This document shows positions 18,395 to 26,937 of a DNA stretch of 64,000 bases, piece by piece. Below the pieces are notes generated by a model that was not told the origin of the DNA, did no database searches, and was given only the letters and a program-made list of their open reading frames with translations. The translations under genes and the position numbers were made by a program. Position 1 is the stretch's first letter. Each line of letters opens with the position of its first letter. Source of the DNA: Actinoplanes xinjiangensis (lineage in GTDB: Bacteria > Actinomycetota > Actinomycetes > Mycobacteriales > Micromonosporaceae); contig NZ_QGGR01000005.1 in assembly GCF_003148685.1 (NCBI RefSeq), positions 62,001-126,000 on the forward strand, in the 5' to 3' direction.

Positions 18395-18619
18395 CTAGGC
18401 GGCGACCAGGCGCGGGTCGGCCTTGCGGAAGCCCTGGCAGTGGCCGCAGACCTGGTAGTAGGTGGCCGGTTTCACCGGGAACAGCGGGATGAAGAACAGG
18501 GTGAACCTGGTGGTGCGGCGCAGCAGATGCTGCGGGGCCTGCCAGCCGCAGATCTCGCAGTTGGCCACCCGGGCGCCCATCGCATGGTCCTTGCTTCGCA
18601 ATCCGAACAACAGGAACAA
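18395..18619 (-). CDS. Small zinc-ribbon protein
   Basis: 74 residues from a TTG start preceded by GAGGAGAAGTCCG. Two CxxC pairs (CEIC and CGHC) are separated by a hydrophobic stretch (RFTLFFIPLFPVKPATYYQVC), the layout of zinc-ribbon proteins annotated as zf-ribbon type in actinobacteria. Function is unknown. An internal ATG 13 codons later is the alternative start. Confidence 0.7.
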   Translation of the reverse strand: MFLLFGLRSKDHAMGARVANCEICGWQAPQHLLRRTTRFTLFFIPLFPVKPATYYQVCGHCQGFRKADPRLVAA

Positions 18620-18746
18620 CGGACTTCTCCTCGGCTCGCGGGTGTGCGTACCCCATGGTCTTACCCACGGGCAAGCGGTACGTGCCTCCCGTCACGAAAA
18701 CCATGTGCGCCGGAATCGGGCGGCCCGGGACGGAGTTCGCGCAGAC

Positions 18747-19409
18747 ATGACGACGATCGGACTCATCGGCAGCGGGAACATCGGCAGCACCGTGGCGCGG
18801 CTGGCGGTGGCGGCCGGGCACGACGTGGTGCTGAGCAACTCCCGCGGGCCGCAGACGCTGGAGGAACTGGTCGCCGAGCTGGGCCCGAAGGCCCGCGCGG
18901 CGACTCCGGCCGAGGCTGCCGCGGCCGGTGACATCGTGGTGGTGACCGTGCCGCTGCACGCCTACTCCGCCATCCCGGCCGGGCCGGTGGCCGGCAAGGT
19001 GCTGATCGACACGAACAACTACTACCCGGAACGCGACGGTGTGATCGCCGAGCTGGAGGACGGTTCCACCACCACCGGCGAGCTGGTGCAGCGGCACTTC
19101 GCCGGGGCGTCGGTGGTGAAGGCGCTGAACAACATCTGGTTCGAGCACCTGCGGACGCTGGCCCGGCCGTCCGGGGCGCCCGACCGGTCGGCGCTGCCGA
19201 TCGCCGGGGACGACACGGCGGCCAAGAAGGCGGTCGCCGGCTTCCTGGACGGGATCGGCTACGACACGGTCGACATCGGGCCGCTCGCGGAGAACCGGCG
19301 CACCCAGCGGGACACCCCGGTCTACGTCGCCCCGTACGGCGCCTACGGTGTCCCGGTGGGCACCCCGGCGGGCGCACAGGCCGTCCGTGACCTGGTGGCC
19401 GCCGCCTGA
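18747..19409 (+). CDS. F420/NADP-type oxidoreductase (NADPH:F420 reductase fold)
   Basis: 220 residues. The N-terminal Rossmann motif GLIGSGNIGSTVARLAVAAGHDVVLSNSRG and the VVVTVPLHAY and DTNNYYPERDG segments match the coenzyme-F420-dependent NADP oxidoreductase family. The serine-arginine pair after the second strand (SNSRG) favours NADP(H). It probably shuttles hydride with an NADP-dependent partner; true F420 use cannot be shown from the sequence. It is monocistronic. Confidence 0.83.
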   Translation: MTTIGLIGSGNIGSTVARLAVAAGHDVVLSNSRGPQTLEELVAELGPKARAATPAEAAAAGDIVVVTVPLHAYSAIPAGPVAGKVLIDTNNYYPERDGVIAELEDGSTTTGELVQRHFAGASVVKALNNIWFEHLRTLARPSGAPDRSALPIAGDDTAAKKAVAGFLDGIGYDTVDIGPLAENRRTQRDTPVYVAPYGAYGVPVGTPAGAQAVRDLVAAA

Positions 19410-19537
19410 CCTCGTCCTGATGGCGCCCGCCCGCGCCGTCCGACCCGTACCGGGTGGGAGTTTCTTCCGATGTCCCGGACCCGCCGCTCTCGGTAGCGTC
19501 GCGGGCAGCGGGCAGCGAACGGGGTGGGGGAGGGCGT

Positions 19538-19885
19538 ATGCAGGACCAACAGGTGGACCTCACCGTCACCGTGGAGTGGACGGGTCCCGATGAGGTGGTG
19601 GCCCGGGTGGGCGGTGAACTCGACATCCGGACCGTCCCGCCGATGCTGCGGGAACTGGGCGGGCTGCTCGGCGACGACGGTCCCGCCCTGATCCGGCTGG
19701 ATCTGTCCGGTGTCGAGTTCTGCGACCATGCCGGGCTGCGGGCGCTGCACATCCTGGAGACGACCGCCGGGGCGGGACGGGTGTCCATCGTCGCCGCCCA
19801 CCCGGCGGTCGACATGATCCTGCGGCTGTGCGGTCTCAGCACGTTCCTGGGCCATCCGGCGGGCGCGCCCGCCTGCACCGGCTGA
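19538..19885 (+). CDS. STAS-domain anti-sigma-factor-antagonist-like protein lacking the phospho-serine
   Basis: 115 residues forming a single STAS domain: RVGGELDIRTVPPMLREL, LIRLDLSGVEFCDHAGLRALHIL, and VSIVAAHPAVDMILRLCGL. In classical SpoIIAA/RsbV proteins the loop reads Asp-Ser-x-Gly-Leu and the serine is phosphorylated by the partner kinase. Here it reads Asp-His-Ala-Gly-Leu, so it cannot be switched that way. GGGGGAGGGCGT precedes the ATG. The following LuxR and HATPase genes suggest one signalling module. Confidence 0.85.
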   Translation: MQDQQVDLTVTVEWTGPDEVVARVGGELDIRTVPPMLRELGGLLGDDGPALIRLDLSGVEFCDHAGLRALHILETTAGAGRVSIVAAHPAVDMILRLCGLSTFLGHPAGAPACTG

Positions 19886-19942
19886 TCGGCCGACCCCGCC
19901 CGGTACCTGTCCGCCGGCCCCGGCACGGCCCATGATGGAGGT

Positions 19943-20965
19943 GTGGGCCTTCCTCCCGGGAGTGGGCGGATCACAGCCGAGGTCCTGCGGATCGCGGCGA
20001 TGCCGTCCGGCGTCCGGCAGCGGGCCGAGGCGCTGATCGAGGCGCTGCGCCCGGTGCTGCGGCACGACGCGGCCTGGCTCAGTCTGCTCGATCCGGAACG
20101 CTGGGTGCAGGAACCGGTGGCCGCGCACGGCCACCAGCAGCGGGTGCTGCGCCACCTGGCGAGTGCGGCGTTCATGGTCGACGTGATGCGGGTCGGCATG
20201 CATCGGCAGCACCGGCCGATCCGGGTGTTCGACTCGCCGGTCCCGGTGTCCGAGCTGCCCGTGTGGGTCGACTACTTCGCCCCGGCCGGGCTCGCCGAAG
20301 GGGTGTCGATCCCGCTGGTCACGGCGGACGGCCGCTATCTGGGGCTGCTCGGCGCGCACACCGAGTCGCCGGAGCCGCTCGGCGACGACGCCTTGGACCT
20401 GCTGGTCATGCTCACGCCGCTGATCGCGCACGCGGTGGACCCCCTGCGCACGCTGACGACCCTGGCCGGGATGGTCCGGGACGCGCGGGCCGGGGTGGTG
20501 CTGACCCGGGCCGGGCGGTCCGAGGAACTGCCGGGGATGCCCGGCGCCCGGGCCGTGGGGGTGTCACCGGCCGTGCTGGACCTGGTCGGGTCGCTGCTGA
20601 CGCCGGGCCGGACGTGGGCGCGGTTCCTGGTGCCGGGTGAGGATCGGCCCGGACACGGCACCCTGCTGCAGGCGACGGCGCTGGCCTGCCCGCCGGAGCC
20701 GCCCGGCCATCACCGGGCCATGGTGCTGTTCGGGCCACCGCCGCAGACGTACGGCCTGACCGCCCGCGAGTTGCAGGTTCTCGGACTGGTGGTGGAGGGG
20801 CACACCAACGCCGCGATCGCCGTCGCCCTGCACATCACGGCCCGGACCGCGGTCGGGCACCTGGAGCACATCATGCGGAAACTGGGCGCCGAGTCGCGGA
20901 CCGCGGCGGCGGTGCGCGCCGATCGGCAGGGCCTGTACGTGCCGTCCGGTCTCCTCAGGATCTGA
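19943..20965 (+). CDS. GAF-like sensor with LuxR DNA-binding domain
   Basis: 340 residues. The N-terminal two thirds look like a GAF-type sensor (residues about 20-165, with HDAAWLSLLDPERW and GVSIPLVTADGRYLGLLGAHTES). The C-terminus is a LuxR helix-turn-helix (YGLTARELQVLGLVVEGHTNAAIAVALHITARTAVGHLEHIMRKLGAESR). There is no receiver domain, so it probably responds to a ligand or partner protein. GGAGGT sits very close to the GTG start, so the start is uncertain. Its last 11 bp overlap the convergent HATPase gene. Confidence 0.85.
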   Translation: MGLPPGSGRITAEVLRIAAMPSGVRQRAEALIEALRPVLRHDAAWLSLLDPERWVQEPVAAHGHQQRVLRHLASAAFMVDVMRVGMHRQHRPIRVFDSPVPVSELPVWVDYFAPAGLAEGVSIPLVTADGRYLGLLGAHTESPEPLGDDALDLLVMLTPLIAHAVDPLRTLTTLAGMVRDARAGVVLTRAGRSEELPGMPGARAVGVSPAVLDLVGSLLTPGRTWARFLVPGEDRPGHGTLLQATALACPPEPPGHHRAMVLFGPPPQTYGLTARELQVLGLVVEGHTNAAIAVALHITARTAVGHLEHIMRKLGAESRTAAAVRADRQGLYVPSGLLRI

Positions 20966-21707
20966 GCAGCGCCCACACGATCTTCCCGGCCCGGGTGGGG
21001 AGGGCGCCCCACACGTTGACCGCCGCGTCGACGATGCGCAGGCCGTACCCGCGTTCGGTCAGCGGGTTCTCCATCTCGCGGCGGATCGACGGCAGCACCG
21101 GCGACCCGTCGACCACGGCCAGGTGCAGCAGCGCGCCCGCGTCCCGGCGCGAGATCAGCACCTCGATCGGGGTGCCGGCGTGTTCGGCCGCGTTCACCAC
21201 CAGCTCGGAGACGACCAGCCGGGCCCGGGTCACCAGCGGGGCCATCCCCCACTGTTCGCAGGCGGTGGACACCATGTGCCGGGCGCGGGCGGCGGCGGCG
21301 GTCTCCGGGGGCAGGTGCAGGCGTACCCGGTCGATCCGCGGGCGGGTGCCGGTCAGGAACGAGCGGGCCAGCGGGACCGAGGGGAACGCCGGGACCAGAC
21401 GGCCGGCCGGTGCGCCGCTGAGCCGGGCGGACAGATCGGAGTGGTCGGGCAGGCAGGCGGCGACCCGTACGGCGGGCTCCATCCGCTCGCCGTGCGCCGC
21501 CGCGGTCAGCCAGAGGGGCGCACTCATCGCGCCCGGGTCGTGCAGGCCGCTCAGGTCGAGCAGCAGACCGGCCGGATGGTGTGACATGCATGTGTTGAGC
21601 AGCCCGAACGCGACCGGCCAGAGTGCCCTTTCCCAGACACCGCGCACGGTGAACTCGACGACCCAGGTCTCGTCGTCCACCATGGCTGTGACCGAAGGGC
21701 CGGACAT
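20955..21707 (-). CDS. STAS-like plus HATPase (anti-sigma kinase-like) protein
   Basis: 250 residues. The first ~95 residues have a STAS-like pattern (ETWVVEFTVRGVWERALWPVAFGLLNTCMSHHPAGLLLDLSGLHDPGAMSAPLW). The C-terminal half is an RsbW/SpoIIAB-type GHKL ATPase with N box ELVVNAAEHAG and GYGLRIVDAAVNVWG. Fusion of antagonist-like and kinase-like folds in one chain is common in filamentous actinomycetes and points to sigma-factor or partner-switch control. Its targets may include the STAS protein encoded 1 kb away, although that one lacks the target serine. Confidence 0.83.
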   Translation of the reverse strand: MSGPSVTAMVDDETWVVEFTVRGVWERALWPVAFGLLNTCMSHHPAGLLLDLSGLHDPGAMSAPLWLTAAAHGERMEPAVRVAACLPDHSDLSARLSGAPAGRLVPAFPSVPLARSFLTGTRPRIDRVRLHLPPETAAAARARHMVSTACEQWGMAPLVTRARLVVSELVVNAAEHAGTPIEVLISRRDAGALLHLAVVDGSPVLPSIRREMENPLTERGYGLRIVDAAVNVWGALPTRAGKIVWALLRS

Positions 21708-21781
21708 CGGCTCGTCCCCGTCTCCGCAGATCTCTCCAGGAAACTAGCCAAGCCTGCGCTGCGACGCCAATCCCTCGACGG

Positions 21782-21821
21782 GGCATGGCACGACCCGTCG
21801 GCGGACGGGCCGTGCCATGCC
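21782..21821 (-). terminator. Hairpin terminator of the subtilase gene
   Basis: An 11-bp perfect outer stem (GGCATGGCACG with CGTGCCATGCC) encloses an inner CCCGTC/GACGGG stem. It begins 4 bp past the protease stop and is the strongest hairpin in the gap. Confidence 0.75.
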
Positions 21822-21825
21822 GGTA

Positions 21826-24606
21826 TCAGCGGAACGTGTCGTGGGTGATGTATCGACCCGTCGGTGGGGTGACCGTGGTGCGGTTGGCGCCCGGCTCCCA
21901 GGTGACCGTCCCGTCCGGGTCCCTCTTGACGTACTTGAACTCGACGGTCGTGTTCGGCGGCAGGCTCACCGTGCCGGACCAGACCGGGTAGCCGCCCGGG
22001 CCGAGCGCGACCGCCCGGGCCGGATCCCAGCCACCCAGCTCGGGCAGGTTGCCGACGACGGACACCTGCTGGCCCCATCGCGTCTCGGCGGTGACGTTGA
22101 AGGTCGCGGCGATGCGGTCCGGGTCCGGCCGGAAGGTGACTCCGAGGCCCTCGGTCACCGCGCCGGTGTTCACCGAGTACGCCAGACCGGCCGTCCCGGC
22201 GGCGTTCTCCACGCCGATGGTGGCGCCGGTGCCGGCCGCCTGTTCTCCCGACAGGCCCCGGTAGCGGTACGTGACCGTGCCGTCGGCGTGCAGGGTGGCG
22301 CTGACCGAGATGCGGCCGCCGCCGTGGCCGAAGAACCGCACGTCACGCCACTCCACCACGAACGTGTCCGCGGTGCCGGCGGTGAAGACGCCGGCCTGCT
22401 CGTCGACCACCAGGTCGTCCCAGAACGCGAACAGCGCGTCGTTCGGGTCGGCGGCGTCGGGCAGGGCGGTGTTCTGGTAGACGGCGCTCACCGGGCCGAA
22501 GCCGATCACGCCGTTCGTGCTGATCCAGGCACGGGTGCGGGTGGTGCCGTAGTGGGTGACCGGGAACGGCAGGGTCACCTCGGTGACCACGTCGTCGCCG
22601 GTGATCGGCAGACGCTCGGTGCCGGGCCGGTAGTCCCCGGTCGCGGGGGCGCAGCGGTAGCCGTACCCGTCGGCGATCTGCCGCAGCGCCACGTCGACGG
22701 TGACCTCGGCGCTGACCGTGAGTGACCGGTTCTCGGCGGCGAAGCAGCCGCCCGTGGGACGGATCGTCAGCTCGTAACCGCCGACCGGCGCGGCCAGGCG
22801 GAACCGGCCGTCGGCAGCCGTGGTGACCGTCACCGGGGTCCCGGTCAGCGCGACCGTCACCCCGGACAGCGGCGTGCCGGCACCGGTGACCACACCGGAC
22901 ACGATGCCGGAGGCGCCGGCGGACAGTGCCGGATCGACGACCCGGGTGTCACCGGCGGTGATCGTCACGTCGGTTTCGAACGTCTCGTAGCCGAACGGGG
23001 CGACCCGGATCCGGTAGGCGCCGGCCGGCAGCCGGCCGAAACGGTAGGCGCCGTCCGCGGCGGTGGTCACCGTCCGCGACGCGGTTCCGGTCACCCGCAC
23101 CGGCACACCGCCCAGGGGTACGCCGCCCGCCCGCACCGTCCCGGCGAGGCTGCCGGACGGGCTCACCGCGAGACGGACGGCCGCGTACGCGTCGAGCCGG
23201 CCCTGCCCGTACACGTTGTTGTCGTCGGCCGTCCCGCCGCAGGCGGTGTCGTCGGTGTCGATCGCCGTCTCGTCCAGGATCGTCCGGGTGGCGCCGATGT
23301 CCCGGCGCAGCGACGGCACCGCCGACCAGATCAGCGCGACCGTCGCCGCGGTGTGCGGCGAGGCCATCGAGGTGCCGCTGTACGACGCATAACCGCCGCC
23401 CGGCACGCTGGACCGCACGTCCACGCCGGGCGCCGACAGGTCCGGTTTGACGCCGCCGTCCTGGCCGGCCCCGCGGCTGGAGAACGAGGCGATCACGTCG
23501 TCGACGTCGGTGGCGCCGGACGCGTACGTGTCGGCGTAGGACCCCGGGGTGCCGGAGGTGTCGCAGCCCGGCCCGGCGTTGCCGTTGGAGAACGCCGGGA
23601 AGATGCCGGCCGCCGCCCACGACCGCACCACGTCGGAATACCACGGGTCGAAGCCCGCGCCGCCGCCCCACGAGTTGTTGACGACGTCCGGTGCCAGGTC
23701 GGGCCGCGGGTTCTGCCCGTTGCGGTCGGTCGGCGCGACCATCCACTGACCGGCCGCGAGCAGAGCGCCGATCGAGCAGGAACCGTCCTCGCAGCCCTTC
23801 GCGGCGATCCAGGTGACGCCCGGCGCCACCCCGATACCGCCGGTCCCGGCCATCGTGCCCATCGTGTGGGTGCCGTGGCCGTTGTTGTCGCACGGGGCCG
23901 CGCCGGCGCAGAGGCCGGTCGGGTCGAACCAGTGGTAGTCGTGGGTGACGCTGCCGTCCGCCTGCCAGCCGCGGTAGCCGGCGGCCAGGGCCGGATGGTC
24001 GAACTGGACGCCGGTGTCGATGTTCGCCACCACGACGCCCCGCCCGCGGACGTCGTTCTCGTTCCACACGCGGGGCGCGCCGATCCGGTCGACGTTCCAC
24101 TCCACGGCGTCGACGGTCGCCTGCACGGCACCGGCGGCCGGGGCCGGCAGGGTGACCGGGGTGTCCGGCAGCACCGCCTTCACCTCGGGCCGGGCGGCGA
24201 CGTCGGCGAGCAGGTCCGCGTCGCCGGTGACCCGGACGGTGTCGGCGATCCAGTAGGTGTCGAAGTCGGCCCCACGGCTGGTCAGCAGCTTGCGCAGGCC
24301 TCGCTGACTGCGGGCGGCACCGTCGCGCGCGGCCCGGTGGACGGCCTCGGCGCGGGCCTTGCCCCGGGCCTTCGCGGCCGGGCCCAGGTCGGTCCCGCCG
24401 CGCAGCAGCACCCAGAACGACGTCTCCTTCCCGCCCTCGACGGCCGCGCTCACCGCACCGTCGATCTTCGGGTCAGGGCCGGGGCCGGCCGCCGCCGCCG
24501 GCACACCGGACAATGTGGACGCTGCGAGCACGAGCACGGCGAGGCTCGCGCCGGCCGCCCACCTCCGCGGTCTTCTCGAACTCGGGCCGCTCCGGTCCTG
24601 CCTCAT
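21826..24606 (-). CDS. Secreted S8 subtilase with two Ig-like repeats and a C-terminal CBM20 starch-binding domain
   Basis: 926 residues; the ATG follows GGAGGAAGAC. Order: basic N-terminus and signal peptide (RRWAAGASLAVLVLAASTLSGVPAAAA); I9-like propeptide (about 45-150); subtilase catalytic domain with Asp197 (IDTGVQFDH), His244 (NGHGTHTMG), oxyanion Asn (FSNGNAG) and Ser413 (GTSMASPH); two carboxypeptidase-regulatory or Ig-like repeats (about 500-640, each with TVTTAADGxxR); a cysteine-containing beta domain (RAWISTNGVIGFG, FAFWDDLVVDE, with similarity to nidogen-like modules); and, from about 830, CBM20 (VVGNLPELGGWDPARAVAL, VEFKYVKRDPDGTVTWEPGANR). A palindrome over its promoter resembles carbon-source operators. 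It is probably an extracellular protease that binds starch or glycogen. Confidence 0.93.
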   Translation of the reverse strand: MRQDRSGPSSRRPRRWAAGASLAVLVLAASTLSGVPAAAAGPGPDPKIDGAVSAAVEGGKETSFWVLLRGGTDLGPAAKARGKARAEAVHRAARDGAARSQRGLRKLLTSRGADFDTYWIADTVRVTGDADLLADVAARPEVKAVLPDTPVTLPAPAAGAVQATVDAVEWNVDRIGAPRVWNENDVRGRGVVVANIDTGVQFDHPALAAGYRGWQADGSVTHDYHWFDPTGLCAGAAPCDNNGHGTHTMGTMAGTGGIGVAPGVTWIAAKGCEDGSCSIGALLAAGQWMVAPTDRNGQNPRPDLAPDVVNNSWGGGAGFDPWYSDVVRSWAAAGIFPAFSNGNAGPGCDTSGTPGSYADTYASGATDVDDVIASFSSRGAGQDGGVKPDLSAPGVDVRSSVPGGGYASYSGTSMASPHTAATVALIWSAVPSLRRDIGATRTILDETAIDTDDTACGGTADDNNVYGQGRLDAYAAVRLAVSPSGSLAGTVRAGGVPLGGVPVRVTGTASRTVTTAADGAYRFGRLPAGAYRIRVAPFGYETFETDVTITAGDTRVVDPALSAGASGIVSGVVTGAGTPLSGVTVALTGTPVTVTTAADGRFRLAAPVGGYELTIRPTGGCFAAENRSLTVSAEVTVDVALRQIADGYGYRCAPATGDYRPGTERLPITGDDVVTEVTLPFPVTHYGTTRTRAWISTNGVIGFGPVSAVYQNTALPDAADPNDALFAFWDDLVVDEQAGVFTAGTADTFVVEWRDVRFFGHGGGRISVSATLHADGTVTYRYRGLSGEQAAGTGATIGVENAAGTAGLAYSVNTGAVTEGLGVTFRPDPDRIAATFNVTAETRWGQQVSVVGNLPELGGWDPARAVALGPGGYPVWSGTVSLPPNTTVEFKYVKRDPDGTVTWEPGANRTTVTPPTGRYITHDTFR

Positions 24607-24704
24607 GTCTTCCTCCGGGGTCGCTCGATGCGGTCGAATGCCGCGGCTCACTCCGCCGGGAACGGAGATCGCCGCGGTCATGGCCGGCCGGACCACGGTT
24701 TTGG

Positions 24705-24743
24705 ACACTATTGATTTCCCTGAGTCTCTGCAAGTTCTTGCAG
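24705..24743 (-). promoter_or_regulatory. Subtilase promoter with overlapping 16-bp palindrome
   Basis: On the minus strand TTGCAG (24728-24733) and TAGTGT (24705-24710) are separated by exactly 17 bp. The perfect palindrome CTGCAAGTTCTTGCAG (24728-24743) overlaps the -35. A related 15-mer, TTGCAGANNTTTCAG, is found at 24738-24752 and again at 24906-24920. The TGCAAG/CTTGCA arms recall operators of LacI-type (MalR) repressors upstream of actinomycete amylase genes, which would fit a protein with a starch-binding domain. The rest of the 329-bp gap holds no gene. Confidence 0.6.
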
Positions 24744-24935
24744 ATATTTCAGTTTGTTTCAGACCGATGTCAATGTCGTCGTATAAATGAAGTCCGCAGG
24801 TGAAGGCAGGGATCAGAATCCCGCCGGTACGCGGCGGATCCGCCTGTCACGCCGATGACGACAATCACTTCCTCGCCTCTATTGCCCGCACATGACAGCA
24901 AGAAGTTGCAGACGTTTCAGGAGTTACCAAGCCGG

Positions 24936-25943
24936 TCAGCGGACCGCGGTGAGGCGGGCGACGGTGCGCTGCTTGAAGGCGAAACCCTGTTTGGCCGCGT
25001 CCCGGAGGTGGGCCACCAGCGGTGAACGGGAGCGGCGCGCCCACGGGACCGGCACCTCGGTGGTGCCGTACTTCTGCTTGTACGCGTTACCGCCGACGAA
25101 GTCGAACTCGGTGACCCCGCGCGCCCTGGCCCACCGCAGGGCGTGCCAGATCAGCGTCTCGTTGGGGCGCAGGTGCTGCGACGTCCGGTAGCTGGCGCCG
25201 CCCCAGAAGTACATGGCGCGGTGGTGCCACGGGAGGATCGCGGTGGCGATACTGCGGCCCTCCGGGTCACGGGCGCGCAGCAGCAGTACCCGTCCGGTGG
25301 GACCGAGGTGACGGATCAACGACCGAACTCTTTCCACCGAATAGGTCGGTACCAGATTCTGTTTGGCGAATACGTCGCGCAATTGATCGTAGAATTCGTC
25401 GGCGAATGCGGGATCGGCGTCCACCTCCTCGACGGTGACGCCCGACTTCGCGGCCTTGCGGATGTTTCTGCGGCACGCGCTCGCCATCGCGCCGAACAAC
25501 GCGTCCTCATCCGGATTCAGATCGATCACCGCGGTCGGCGCCTCGTCCCAGCGCAGGCCGAGGCCGGGCAGATCGGCGGGCGTGAGGCCGCGGTCGCGGA
25601 TCTCCAGGTGCACGGCGCCGGCTTCACCGAAGGCGAACGGCATCAGGGCACCGAGCGCGGCCCGGCGGGAGACGTCCGGCCGGAGGGTGAATCCGAGGTA
25701 CGACGTGGTCCATCCGGCCATCGGACTGCCCAGGATACGCATACCGAAGCGCCTGCTCAGGAGCCCGGTGAAGTGCCCGACCGGCTGACCCGAGTCGGTG
25801 ACGACGGCGAACAGCGGCTCGGCGTTCTGGCACTCGGCGATGAACCGGAGCCACTCGGGAGTGTGGAAGATCAGCCGATCCGGGTAGGTCGCCCGGTCAG
25901 CCCAGAGAGCGGCGTCAGGCTGCACCCGGTGCAGTCGCAACAT
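24936..25943 (-). CDS. BioF2-like GNAT (FemAB-type acyltransferase)
   Basis: 335 residues in the Acetyltransf_6/FemAB-like double-GNAT fold: FHTPEWLRFIAECQNAEPLFAVV, MASACRRNIRKAAKSGVTVEEV (the conserved basic motif), then SIATAILPWHHRAMYFWGGAS and the LIWHALRWARARGVTEFDFVGG motif. Such proteins acylate cell-wall or exopolysaccharide sugars or transfer aminoacyl groups from tRNA. Two more members are encoded in the polysaccharide operon 9-12 kb away, supporting acyl decoration of the same polymer. It is divergent from the deacetylase operon. Confidence 0.85.
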   Translation of the reverse strand: MLRLHRVQPDAALWADRATYPDRLIFHTPEWLRFIAECQNAEPLFAVVTDSGQPVGHFTGLLSRRFGMRILGSPMAGWTTSYLGFTLRPDVSRRAALGALMPFAFGEAGAVHLEIRDRGLTPADLPGLGLRWDEAPTAVIDLNPDEDALFGAMASACRRNIRKAAKSGVTVEEVDADPAFADEFYDQLRDVFAKQNLVPTYSVERVRSLIRHLGPTGRVLLLRARDPEGRSIATAILPWHHRAMYFWGGASYRTSQHLRPNETLIWHALRWARARGVTEFDFVGGNAYKQKYGTTEVPVPWARRSRSPLVAHLRDAAKQGFAFKQRTVARLTAVR

Positions 25944-26046
25944 GAGGGGTCCCCCATCGAATTATGGTCCGGCGGGCCTGATGATGCTCAACCATAAGTC
26001 CATTCCGCAAGAAGCCGAACGGGCTATTCGTAATTGATGCGAATAA

Positions 26047-26076
26047 TACTCGCGTTCATTATGACAATTGCTACTG
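26047..26076 (+). promoter_or_regulatory. Shared polysaccharide-locus element, copy 1
   Basis: The core TATGACAATTGCTACTG (26060-26076) is preceded at the same distance by TACTCGCGT. An identical core with TACTCACGT lies in the reverse orientation at 48209-48238 upstream of the other arm of the locus. It sits 97 bp before the deacetylase start and is AT-rich against its surroundings. It could be a binding site for a locus regulator or an alternative-sigma promoter. Confidence 0.65.
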
Positions 26077-26172
26077 ACGCTCCCCGGGACGCATTTGCGA
26101 AGGTGGGTGAGTGCCACGGGGCGATGCCGGCGTGGCCGCGACCTGTCGAACGAGCGGGAGGGTGCCGATCGC

Positions 26173-26937
26173 ATGCAGACGGCGATCAGACGACGCCTGA
26201 ACGAACTGGGACTGCGCAGTCGCCTGCGGGCACGGCCCCGGTTGCAGGGACGGATCCTGGCCCCGGCCGGGCTGCGGCACCGGCTGCCCAGTACCCCCGG
26301 CCTCTACTTCCCCTTCTACCACGACGTCCCCGCCGAGTACGCCCGGGACCTGCGCCACCACCTGCGCGCCCTGCAGCGGATCGGCCCGATGGTCGCCTGG
26401 GACGAGGCGATGCGCATCCTGACCGGCGCGCAGCCGCTGACCGGGCCGGTGTTCTGCCTGTCCTTCGACGACGCCCACCCGACCTGGCGTGACGTGGCCG
26501 CGCCGGTACTGCTGGAGATGAGGGTCCCGGCGATGTTCTTCCTGACCTCCGGCATGGTCGGGCAGCCGGGGAACCTGACCTGGAACGACTGCCGTGACCT
26601 GGTGGCGGCCGGGTTCGACTTCGGCTCGCACACGGTCACCCATCACCGGCTGGCCGACCAGGACGACACGACCGCGGCCCGGGAGATCGTCGACTCGAAA
26701 CGCGAGATCGAGGACGAGCTCGGCGTGCAGATCCGGGACTTCGCCGCGCCGTACGGTCATCCGGCCGTCGACTACCGCGAGCGGGACGTGACCGTCGCCC
26801 GGGACGCCGGGTACCGCAGTTTCTCCAGCACCCTGCGCCCGGCCATGCACGCCGGCGACTCCCCGATGTGCATCCGCCGGCAGGGTCTGCACCCGGCCTG
26901 GCCGATCCTGGCCGTGAGGACCCGTGTCCATGACTGA
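26173..26937 (+). CDS. Polysaccharide deacetylase-like protein
   Basis: 254 residues. NodB-homology features: FCLSFDDAHPTWRDVAAPVLLEMRVPAMFFLTSGM (catalytic Asp-Asp), DFGSHTVTHHRLADQ (metal-binding His-x3-His) and DFAAPYGHP. It removes N- or O-acyl groups from glycans. No signal peptide is evident in the first 40 residues, so it may act on a cytoplasmic or lipid-linked intermediate. It starts the plus-strand arm of the polysaccharide locus, downstream of the shared element, and overlaps the next gene by 8 bp. Confidence 0.87.
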   Translation: MQTAIRRRLNELGLRSRLRARPRLQGRILAPAGLRHRLPSTPGLYFPFYHDVPAEYARDLRHHLRALQRIGPMVAWDEAMRILTGAQPLTGPVFCLSFDDAHPTWRDVAAPVLLEMRVPAMFFLTSGMVGQPGNLTWNDCRDLVAAGFDFGSHTVTHHRLADQDDTTAAREIVDSKREIEDELGVQIRDFAAPYGHPAVDYRERDVTVARDAGYRSFSSTLRPAMHAGDSPMCIRRQGLHPAWPILAVRTRVHD

